From Erysipelotrichaceae bacterium (lineage in GTDB: Bacteria; Bacillota_I; Bacilli_A; Erysipelotrichales; Erysipelotrichaceae): DNA of 7,388 nucleotides. Position 1 is the first letter of the stretch, and each line of letters starts with the position of its first letter. Below, one piece after another: positions 1 to 4,720 of this stretch. The position numbers and the translations under genes were made by a program. The stretch covers positions 1 through 7,388 of the forward strand of contig CAAEDX010000130.1 of NCBI GenBank assembly GCA_900754715.1, written 5' to 3'. The notes under the pieces are model-generated. The model ran no database searches. It had not been told where the DNA came from and saw only the letters and a program-made list of their open reading frames with translations.

Positions 1-11
1 GGTCATCATCG

Positions 12-1283
12 TCAGTTTTTTCCCAGCAGGCGGAACATGTTTTTCTTGTACACTTCCACGCCCGGCTGATTGAAGGGATTCACATCCAGCAGCAGCACGG
101 TCATGGCTACGGCACGGAAGAAGAAATAGCACATATAGCCAAAGCTCTCCGCGCTCATATCCTCCATCGTCAGGATCAGGTTCGGCACATGCCCGGTATT
201 GACATGCGCTTCCAGCGTTCCCTGCGCGGCCATCTTGTTTACCCAGTCGATCGATCTGCCGCTGAGGTAATTCATCTGATCCGTATTTTTCTCATCGTGA
301 GGGAAAGTCAGGTCACGGGAAGGTCTTTCCACCAGCAGCAGCGTTTCGAACAGGACCTTCTTGCCCTCCTGCACGAACTGTCCCAGCGAATGCAGGTCAG
401 TAGAGAAGATCGCAGAATCCGGCAGGATCCCTTTTCCCTCCTTGCCTTCGCTTTCTCCGAACAGCTGCTTCCACCATTCGCAGACCATGGACATCTGCGG
501 CTCATAGCTGACCAGCATCTCCACATCGCAGCCCTGATCCTGCAGGATACGGCGGCAGACCGCATATGCGTAAGCGGGGTTTTTGTCCAGATCGCTGCTG
601 GAAAGATCGGCATACGCCTGCTTCAGGCCGTTGAACATCGCGTCGATATCGATGCCGGCAACCGCGATCGGCAGCAGGCCTACTGGTGTGATGACAGAAA
701 AACGGCCGCCGATATCATCTGGAATGACAAAGGTCTCATAGCCTTCCTCATCCGCCTCTGCCTTCAGCACGCCGCGCGCCTTGTCGGTCGTCGCCACGAT
801 GCGCCGCTTCGCGTCTTCCCCATATTTTTCTTCCATGAACTGTTTGAGGAGACGAAACGCCAGCGCGGTCTCTGTCGTCGTTCCAGATTTTGAGATGACA
901 TTGACGCACACCTCACGATCACGGATGTGATCCATGACCTGCGCAATATAAGTGCTGGAGAAGGTATTGCCGATAAAGATGATTTCTGGAGCAGCCGCCG
1001 GATACAGTCCATTGACCATCTCCACCGCTGCGCGAGCCCCCAGATAAGAGCCGCCAATGCCGCAGACTACGAATACATCGCACATTCCGCGCATCCGCGC
1101 GGCAGTTGCCTTGATCCGTTCAAATTCCTCGCGGTCATAGCACTCAGGCCATTTCACCCAGCCGATATAGTCATTGCCCAGGCATTCGCCTTCCATCAGC
1201 TGCCGGTGCAGGCGATCCACCTGCGGCTGGTACTCCTTTACCTTTTTGTTCAAAAACGCGTGTTTTGTTTCCAGTTTGATCAT
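12..1283 (-). CDS. pgi: Glucose-6-phosphate isomerase
   Basis: This is the cytoplasmic glycolytic enzyme that interconverts glucose-6-phosphate and fructose-6-phosphate. All family hallmarks are visible in the 423-residue product: GIGGSYLG (about 75-82) and SKSGTTTE (131-138) in the sugar-phosphate-binding SIS fold, the first family signature DIGGRFSVITPVG (190-202), the catalytic-loop Glu in LFGESEG (about 277), the active-site His in HSLGQ (298), and the second signature NPFNQPGVEVYK (402-413). I chose the ATG at 1283 because GGAGGA lies just upstream and because the N-terminus then matches the Bacillus-type enzyme in length up to the GW motif. An in-frame ATG at 1325 would add 14 residues and has only a close-set GAGG. 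The product is slightly shorter than the roughly 450-residue Bacillus protein. It lies about 120 nt downstream of the S1-domain gene on the same strand and may be co-transcribed with it; I see no convincing promoter of its own. Confidence 0.96.
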   Translation of the reverse strand: MIKLETKHAFLNKKVKEYQPQVDRLHRQLMEGECLGNDYIGWVKWPECYDREEFERIKATAARMRGMCDVFVVCGIGGSYLGARAAVEMVNGLYPAAAPEIIFIGNTFSSTYIAQVMDHIRDREVCVNVISKSGTTTETALAFRLLKQFMEEKYGEDAKRRIVATTDKARGVLKAEADEEGYETFVIPDDIGGRFSVITPVGLLPIAVAGIDIDAMFNGLKQAYADLSSSDLDKNPAYAYAVCRRILQDQGCDVEMLVSYEPQMSMVCEWWKQLFGESEGKEGKGILPDSAIFSTDLHSLGQFVQEGKKVLFETLLLVERPSRDLTFPHDEKNTDQMNYLSGRSIDWVNKMAAQGTLEAHVNTGHVPNLILTMEDMSAESFGYMCYFFFRAVAMTVLLLDVNPFNQPGVEVYKKNMFRLLGKN

Positions 1284-1342
1284 GCTTTCCTCCATTTCCC
1301 CGCACTTGCGCGCGGCCCAAACCATTTATCCTCACTGCCTTG

Positions 1343-1367
1343 CTTCTTTCGCATCTCACGAAAGAAG
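1343..1367. repeat. Perfect 9-bp inverted repeat in the yugI-pgi gap
   Basis: CTTCTTTCG (1343-1351) and CGAAAGAAG (1359-1367) are exact inverted copies around a 7-nt loop. Neither strand has a T-run after the second arm, so it is not a standard intrinsic terminator. It lies between the stop of the S1-domain gene and the pgi start. It could be an mRNA processing or stability hairpin, or a regulator-binding site; the sequence does not decide between them. Confidence 0.6.
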
Positions 1368-1402
1368 AGGGCGGAAATACCTGATGGTCAGCAGCATCCG
1401 CA

Positions 1403-1768
1403 TCAGCCGTTCTTCCTGCTGTATGCTTCCTCGATCCACTCGTCCAGCTTGTCCGCAAGCGAGCTGAACCCGATCTGCTGAGGCGGATATGCCTGCATCT
1501 GGTGGCGCCGGCGGGCAAACCGTTTCTTTCCCGCATTCACCGCTTTCAAAGAAAGACGGAAATGGACGCCGTCATCATCCTGATCCAAGATCTTCACCCG
1601 CACCCGCTGATTGATGCTGACAAAAGTATGTACATCGCGGACATAGCGCTCACTGATCTCCGAGATATGGATCAGCCCGTTATGGCTGCTGTCAAGAGAT
1701 ACGAAGGCGCCATAGGGTTTTATCCCCGTCACTACGCCTTCCACGATATCGCCGACAGAATAGCGCAT
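1403..1768 (-). CDS. yugI: S1-domain RNA-binding protein, YugI/CvfD (general stress protein 13) family
   Basis: The 121-residue product has one S1 RNA-binding domain (about residues 3-75), with VGDIVEGVVTGIKPYGAFV, GLIHISEIS and a closing RLSLKAV strand. A basic linker follows (KKRFARRRHQ, 81-90), then the conserved tail GFSSLADKLDEWIE (100-113), which closely resembles the tail of Bacillus subtilis YugI. Family members are small RNA- or ribosome-associated proteins; the pneumococcal relative CvfD acts as a post-transcriptional regulator. The ATG at 1768 is preceded by GAGGTGAG at good spacing. A longer in-frame reading from TTG at 1798 would start inside the promoter palindrome, so I rejected it. 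The gene reads from its own extended -10 promoter and points toward pgi. The leader predicted from that promoter is only about 12 nt. The family call is firm; the exact role here is inferred. Confidence 0.92.
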   Translation of the reverse strand: MRYSVGDIVEGVVTGIKPYGAFVSLDSSHNGLIHISEISERYVRDVHTFVSINQRVRVKILDQDDDGVHFRLSLKAVNAGKKRFARRRHQMQAYPPQQIGFSSLADKLDEWIEEAYSRKNG

Positions 1769-1786
1769 ATGCTCACCTCGGTTTTT

Positions 1787-1795
1787 ATTATACCA
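1787..1795 (-). promoter_or_regulatory. Extended -10 promoter for the yugI (and possibly pgi) unit
   Basis: Read on the minus strand this is TGGTATAAT, that is, the TG extension plus a perfect TATAAT. No TTGACA-like -35 sits 16-18 nt upstream (CCACAA at 1815-1810), so activity would rest on the extended -10. The expected start is near 1780, which leaves only about 12 nt before the ATG at 1768. The Shine-Dalgarno site would then lie at the very 5' end of the mRNA. Confidence 0.7.
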
Positions 1796-1812
1796 CATCT
1801 TTATGTTTTTTG

Positions 1813-1821
1813 TGGTATAAT
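1813..1821 (+). promoter_or_regulatory. Extended -10 promoter for the yuiD-nfu unit
   Basis: TGGTATAAT on the plus strand is a perfect extended -10. No clear -35 is present (CCACAT at 1793-1798). The expected start is near 1828, giving a leader of about 33 nt that contains AGGTGA just before the ATG at 1861. It is the mirror image of the minus-strand promoter in the other arm of the inverted repeat. Confidence 0.7.
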
Positions 1822-1860
1822 AAGACGCGTAATCAGAAGAATGATTTTAGAGGTGATGTT

Positions 1861-2325
1861 ATGATAGTTTCCCCTTCGCTCTACCCTCTGATCGCAGCGC
1901 TGCTGGCTAATGTGGCTGCTCAGGTCCTGAAGCTGTTCAATTATTACTTTCGCAGCGGCCGCTGGGATCTGCATCAGGTCATCTCCTGCGGCGGCTTTCC
2001 AAGCTCACACAGCTCGACGGTCACGGCGCTGGCACTGGCGATCGGCCTGCAGGAAGGGTTTACTTCCCCATTTTTTGCCATTACCTGCATCTTTGCGTTC
2101 ATCGTCGTCTATGATGCGGTCAATGTGCGATATTATGCCGGAAAGAACATTCAGCTGACCAAGCAGCTCATCAGTGATATCGAGGAGATGCAGAAGGTAA
2201 ACTTCTCTGACCCGATCTATCATGAAAAGATCAAGGATGTCCTCGGCCATAAATTCGTAGAAGCGATCGGAGGAATATTGCTCGGGCTGCTCGTCGCCCT
2301 GATCCTCTCACCCATGATTCCCTGA
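1861..2325 (+). CDS. yuiD: Divergent PAP2 (YuiD/DUF212) family integral membrane protein
   Basis: The 154-residue product is a small membrane protein of the divergent PAP2 family, close to the usual length of about 155-160. It has GGFPSSHS (44-51), which resembles the histidine phosphatase motif of PAP2 enzymes, then YDAVNVR (84-90) and GHKFVEAIGG (129-138), all typical of the family. Hydrophobic segments lie at about 5-25, 70-87 and 133-150. A role as a membrane phosphatase acting on a lipid or phosphorylated substrate is suggested by the family name, but as far as I know the substrate of bacterial YuiD is not established. I chose the ATG at 1861 for its AGGTGA site; a TTG at 1810 in frame lies inside the promoter. 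It starts the plus-strand unit, and the next gene begins 15 nt after its stop. Confidence 0.9.
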   Translation: MIVSPSLYPLIAALLANVAAQVLKLFNYYFRSGRWDLHQVISCGGFPSSHSSTVTALALAIGLQEGFTSPFFAITCIFAFIVVYDAVNVRYYAGKNIQLTKQLISDIEEMQKVNFSDPIYHEKIKDVLGHKFVEAIGGILLGLLVALILSPMIP

Positions 2326-2340
2326 CAAGGAGCGATCGAC

Positions 2341-2577
2341 ATGAATGAAAAAAAAGTAGAAAAAGTACTTGATAAGATCCGTCCCTATATCCAGCGCGAC
2401 GGCGGCGATGTGACGCTGGATCATTTGCAGGACGACATCGCTTATGTCCGTTTCCATGGCGCATGTGTCGGATGCATGTCACTGGATGCCACCTTTTACG
2501 GCGGGATCCGTGATCTGTTGCTGGAAGAGCTCCCGCAGCTGCGCGATGTGCGGATCATTTCTGACAATATGTACTGA
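2341..2577 (+). CDS. nfu: NifU C-terminal-domain Fe-S cluster scaffold/carrier (Nfu, YutI-like)
   Basis: The 78-residue product is a stand-alone NifU C-terminal domain. It starts with a helix (EKVLDKIRPYIQRDGGDV, about 7-24), followed by the characteristic RDGGDV, then CVGC (Cys42 and Cys45), and ends in a short conserved region. The two cysteines are the bridging ligands for a [4Fe-4S] cluster in this family, which delivers clusters to apoproteins in the cytoplasm. AAGGAG at 2327-2332 gives an 8-nt spacing to the ATG. The gene follows the YuiD-type gene by 15 nt and is probably co-transcribed with it, although no functional link between the two is evident. An intrinsic terminator follows almost directly. 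The length fits Bacillus YutI-type proteins, which lack the N-terminal NifU scaffold domain. Confidence 0.94.
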   Translation: MNEKKVEKVLDKIRPYIQRDGGDVTLDHLQDDIAYVRFHGACVGCMSLDATFYGGIRDLLLEELPQLRDVRIISDNMY

Positions 2578-2582
2578 TTATC

Positions 2583-2614
2583 AAAGCAGCGGACCCGGCG
2601 GCCCGCTGCTTTTT
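2583..2614 (+). terminator. Intrinsic terminator between convergent units
   Basis: The arms AAAGCAGCGG (2583-2592) and CCGCTGCTTT (2603-2612) pair perfectly across a 10-nt GC-rich loop, and T residues run through 2614. It ends the plus-strand yuiD-nfu unit. On the minus strand the same hairpin directly follows the TAA of the DUF4176 gene, with only TTTGATAAT behind it. It can therefore serve the T7SS operon too, more weakly. Confidence 0.88.
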
Positions 2615-2891
2615 ACATAACCTGTGAAAGCTTCTTCAGTTCTTCTTCCAGACGGACACGGAAAGCAAACTCCTCCTCATCCTGCATGCCGACATAATAA
2701 ATACGGCCGATGTCCTCTTGATCAAAAAGATAGACAGATCGGGAATCGATCATCCCTTCCGGATACAGACAGGCACAGTAATCATAGATCTGTCCCTGTT
2801 TCGTTTCCTTTTGGATCCTTCCGCAGATCATCACCTTCTTTGTTCCTTGCTTCAGTGTCACTACGCTGCCGATCGGCAGATACTCTTTCAT
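2613..2891 (-). CDS. DUF4176 protein, type VII secretion accessory
   Basis: The 92-residue product matches the DUF4176 pattern as I remember it: LPIGSVVTLKQGTKKVMI (5-22), YDYCACLYPEG (36-46) and LFDQEDIGRIYYVGMQDEEE (55-74), then an acidic and basic C-terminal helix. It has no signal peptide or membrane segment and should be cytoplasmic. DUF4176 proteins occur repeatedly in type VIIb secretion loci next to LXG effectors and small helical partners; a chaperone or targeting role is the current thinking, and that is an inference here. The GAGGTGAG site overlaps the stop of the upstream gene, and the ATG follows that stop by 9 nt, so translation is probably coupled. It is the last gene of the operon, and its TAA abuts the shared terminator hairpin. 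Confidence 0.85.
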   Translation of the reverse strand: MKEYLPIGSVVTLKQGTKKVMICGRIQKETKQGQIYDYCACLYPEGMIDSRSVYLFDQEDIGRIYYVGMQDEEEFAFRVRLEEELKKLSQVM

Positions 2892-2900
2892 CCGCTCACC

Positions 2901-3701
2901 TCAATATGCCACATTCACTTTAAAGCCAAGCCCAGCGATAAAGCCAAGCTTGCTGCCGAATTCCCATTCCCTGTTCTTGTGCGAAAACGACATCTCTGCC
3001 TCAGCGCTGCCGATGGACCCGCTGCCGGTCAGTGTGATGCGCACATTGAAGATATTCAGCACACACTGCACTTCGCCGCGCAAGGCACATACCCCAGCGC
3101 CAGCATGAATGGTCTGCTCATCCTTTGAAAGTATCGCTTCTGCTTCGGCATAGGCGTAGCCCGCAGTGCCTTCTGCCTGTGCCGATGCGCTGATCCAGGA
3201 TCCCCCGGTCCATGCCTCGACGCCAGCCTGCAGCAGCGATGCCTGCGCGCCGGCATACAGCACCAGCTCCGGATCCCAATTACGCGCTTTGTCAAACAAC
3301 GTCAGATGCGCCTCGCCTTTCACGCGAAAATCGCCGATGACAAAAGAAAGCGCTGTGTTGATGATGCCCAGGGAATGTCCCAGCGCCGCCTTGATCGCGG
3401 ATACGCGCGCAGAAAGGCCGATCCCGACGCCGATGCTGCCGACCCGTTTGACCCTTCCCGCGCCAGGATTGATCAAATACGCATTCGTATAGGTATCCCA
3501 GCAGCGGACATCGAACAGCTTTTCCAGGCGCTGAAGCAGGCTCTCTTCTGCCTGTTCCAGGGTCAGGATGCGCTCCTCGCAATGCGCCTTCAGCCTGGCC
3601 ATGCCGCTGGCAAAGCGCAGTCCAGGAAGCGTCATGCCTGGCAGCGGTATCCTGGCGGTCAGCGCAAGCAAGGCGCGGTAATCATCGGTATCCGCGCGCA
3701 T
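2901..3701 (-). CDS. Candidate T7SS-associated effector-like protein, Gly/Ala-rich beta C-terminal domain, no LXG domain
   Basis: I do not recognise a named family with certainty. The 266-residue product has a helical N-terminal part (about 30-64, charged), then a Gly- and hydrophobic-rich stretch (about 88-123, GSIGVGIGLSARV onward, not a clean transmembrane helix). From about 125 to the end it shows alternating small and polar residues rich in Gly, Ala, Ser and Glu (for example AYAEAEA, GSGSIGSAEAEM, GLGFKVNV), which suggests amphipathic beta strands. Similar Gly/Ala-rich regions occur at the C-termini of LXG-type and other T7SS effectors. No LXG head, signal peptide or nuclease/deaminase-type motif is visible. 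The start at 3701 has AGGAG seven nt upstream and overlaps the preceding small ORF by 20 nt. The neighbours (WXG100 pair upstream, DUF4176 downstream) support a substrate or a structural accessory of the secretion system. No obvious immunity gene is present. Confidence 0.6.
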   Translation of the reverse strand: MRADTDDYRALLALTARIPLPGMTLPGLRFASGMARLKAHCEERILTLEQAEESLLQRLEKLFDVRCWDTYTNAYLINPGAGRVKRVGSIGVGIGLSARVSAIKAALGHSLGIINTALSFVIGDFRVKGEAHLTLFDKARNWDPELVLYAGAQASLLQAGVEAWTGGSWISASAQAEGTAGYAYAEAEAILSKDEQTIHAGAGVCALRGEVQCVLNIFNVRITLTGSGSIGSAEAEMSFSHKNREWEFGSKLGFIAGLGFKVNVAY

Positions 3702-3861
3702 GCTCCATCTCCTGCCTGAGCACGATGATCAGCTCATCGATCAGCCGCTGCATGGCCATGCGTTCCGCAGCATCGTCCAGACGCGCACAGCACAGACGGC
3801 ATTCCTGCAGCAGGCTGAGGGCTTCCTGCATGCGCAGCTGGCGGCCCAGATCAGGATACAA
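3682..3861 (-). CDS. Small helical ORF (59 aa) coupled to its neighbours
   Basis: This open frame fills the space between the second WXG100 gene and the effector-like gene. From TTG at 3861 it encodes 59 residues, almost all helix-forming (QEALSLLQECRLCCARLDD, then RLIDELIIVLRQEMEHA), with a CRLCC cluster at 21-25. The frame is open only back to a TAA at 3879-3877. The TTG start overlaps the WXG100 stop (3853-3851), with a weak AGCAGG ahead of it. The alternative ATG at 3831 gives 49 residues and has no clear ribosome site. The TGA lies inside the next gene, a 20-nt overlap. Overlaps at both ends are typical of translational coupling. It could be a small partner protein for secretion, or the relic of a helical head that was once fused to the following gene. 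I do not recognise the family, and the start is uncertain. Confidence 0.6.
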   Translation of the reverse strand: MYPDLGRQLRMQEALSLLQECRLCCARLDDAAERMAMQRLIDELIIVLRQEMEHARGYR

Positions 3862-4147
3862 CAGCGGCCTGCTGTTTTAGCATGTTTTCCACATCCTGGT
3901 AGCTGCGGGCCGTCTCACGCAGGCAGGCAACATACTGTTCCATCACTTGCTCATATCGGTCAAATACAGGAAGCAGCTGGTAAAAACGCTCTTGCAGGGC
4001 GGCGCCCGCAGGCGAGTCCCAGCAGCTGCCAAGCTGGCGCATCTTCTGGGTCACGGCATCCAGATGAGAACGCATCTGCTGATTCATCTGTTTCAGCGAA
4101 GCAGCGGCCTGTTCGACATCACTGGCGCTGATCGATACACTGTCCAT
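3851..4147 (-). CDS. WXG100-type (EsxA/EsxB-like) protein, WDS variant with YxxxE tail
   Basis: The 98-residue, all-helical product has the WXG100 layout: a helix (about 10-40), a turn with SCWDSPAG (Trp43-Asp44-Ser45 in place of the classical W-x-G), then a second long helix. Near its end is YQDVE (Tyr83 to Glu87), which fits the YxxxD/E export signal of type VII substrates. WXG100 proteins form helical-hairpin dimers that are recognised by EssC and secreted. The ATG at 4147 has an excellent AAGGAGG six nt upstream; in-frame codons further upstream lie in the preceding gene and are not needed. It follows the other WXG100 gene by 14 nt. It may be the partner of that protein in a heterodimer, or an effector-associated helical (Lap-type) protein; sequence alone does not separate the two. 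Confidence 0.85.
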   Translation of the reverse strand: MDSVSISASDVEQAAASLKQMNQQMRSHLDAVTQKMRQLGSCWDSPAGAALQERFYQLLPVFDRYEQVMEQYVACLRETARSYQDVENMLKQQAAVVS

Positions 4148-4161
4148 ATCGTCCCTCCTTC

Positions 4162-4458
4162 CTAACAGCGCAGACGGCCGGCCATCGCGGCACATTCATC
4201 TTGAAGACGGGCATATACCGCCGCACTTTCACGGAGGTAGGATGCATATTCGATCAGGATCTTTTTCATCAATTCAAAATCACTGCGAAATGACTGCAGC
4301 TGCGTGGAAAAAGCCAGGAAATCCTTTCCCTTCCAGTATCCCTCCATCTGCTGCAGCAGCTGATAGACGCGATGATAGACTTCTGCATATTCCTCAGCCT
4401 GATTCTGAACAAATGACGCATTCTGAATCAGCTGGTTCATGTCCACGTTGATTCTCAT
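4162..4458 (-). CDS. WXG100-type (EsxA/EsxB-like) protein with canonical WxG turn
   Basis: The 98-residue product has the helix-turn-helix plan of WXG100 proteins: helix 1 (about 8-38, NASFVQNQAEEYAEVYHRVYQ), the turn GYWKGKDF with the canonical WKG at 42-44, and helix 2 (about 47-90). No YxxxD/E motif is present in the tail; the nearest is YARLQD, with the acidic residue one place too far. The protein ends in Cys98. The ribosome site TAGGAGG contains the TAG stop of the upstream YukD-like gene, and the ATG follows 9 nt after that stop. It is the first of two unlike WXG100 genes. Both are 98 residues long but clearly different in sequence, so a heterodimer is plausible. Secretion through the EssC of this locus is inferred from family and context. 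Confidence 0.88.
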   Translation of the reverse strand: MRINVDMNQLIQNASFVQNQAEEYAEVYHRVYQLLQQMEGYWKGKDFLAFSTQLQSFRSDFELMKKILIEYASYLRESAAVYARLQDECAAMAGRLRC

Positions 4459-4467
4459 GTATTCCTC

Positions 4468-4719
4468 CTAAAATAAGATCAGATGATCTCCCGGCAAGAT
4501 CCGGGAGCGATACAGGCACTGAGATCCCATCAGGATCTCCCCGGTCCGCACATTGCACAGAAAACGCTCTTCCGCGCTGAGCGGACATGCAAACTGCTGG
4601 CTTGCCCAGCCGAGGATACGGCGCATGATGTCTTCCACCGGCACATGCAGCGGTACCTGCGCATCGATGCGCATGGACAGCGCCGCAATCTGGATGTCGA
4701 CCAGGATGGCTTCTCCCAT
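4468..4719 (-). CDS. esaB: YukD/EsaB-like ubiquitin-fold protein of the type VII secretion system
   Basis: The 83-residue product has the length and pattern of the YukD/EsaB family: a beta-strand opening (ILVDIQIAALSMRIDAQVPLHVPV), a central helix (VEDIMRRILGWASQQF, about 28-43), an LMGSQCLYRSRIL segment, and the typical closing PGDHLILF (76-83). These are small cytoplasmic ubiquitin-like proteins needed for type VIIb secretion or for its regulation. The ATG lies 1 nt after the essC stop, and GAGGAG inside the end of essC serves as its ribosome site, so the two genes are tightly coupled. The order essC-esaB differs from Bacillus subtilis (yukE-yukD-yukC-yukB) and Staphylococcus (esaB before essC). 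Identification rests on length, the closing motif and context. Confidence 0.85.
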   Translation of the reverse strand: MGEAILVDIQIAALSMRIDAQVPLHVPVEDIMRRILGWASQQFACPLSAEERFLCNVRTGEILMGSQCLYRSRILPGDHLILF

Positions 4720-4720
4720 G

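Larger units (their letters stand above)
1785..1823. repeat. 13-bp perfect inverted repeat spanning the divergent promoters
   Basis: TTATTATACCACA (1785-1797) and TGTGGTATAATAA (1811-1823) are exact inverted copies around a 13-nt AT-rich spacer. Each arm contains one outward-facing TGGTATAAT. The symmetry may simply come from paired extended -10 elements. It could also be a dyad operator that controls both directions together. Confidence 0.8.

Noticed and set aside
189..893. Plus-strand 234-codon open frame inside pgi
   Set aside because: It is fully antisense to a well-conserved gene, resembles no family I know, and its composition fits a shadow of the GC-rich opposite frame.
1284..1325. 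Longer pgi reading frame beginning at ATG 1325
   Set aside because: The extra 14 residues (MVWAARKCG...) do not resemble the Pgi N-terminus, and the ATG at 1283 has a much better GGAGGA site. The GAGG near 1325 is set close to the ATG, so the longer form is not fully excluded.
1769..1860. TTG-initiated extensions of both divergent genes, each starting MWYNK
   Set aside because: Both come from the two arms of the promoter palindrome (TTGTGGTATAATAA). They lie upstream of the predicted transcription starts, and proper ribosome sites precede the later ATGs.
3682..3720. Programmed frameshift joining the 59-aa ORF to the effector-like gene
   Set aside because: There is no slippery heptamer in the overlap, and a good AGGAG site at seven nt precedes the downstream ATG. 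Reinitiation or coupling explains the overlap better.
3700..4131. Plus-strand open frame opposite the WXG100 and 59-aa ORFs
   Set aside because: The minus-strand genes have strong ribosome sites and family features; this frame is Gln/His/Ala-rich without a recognisable motif.
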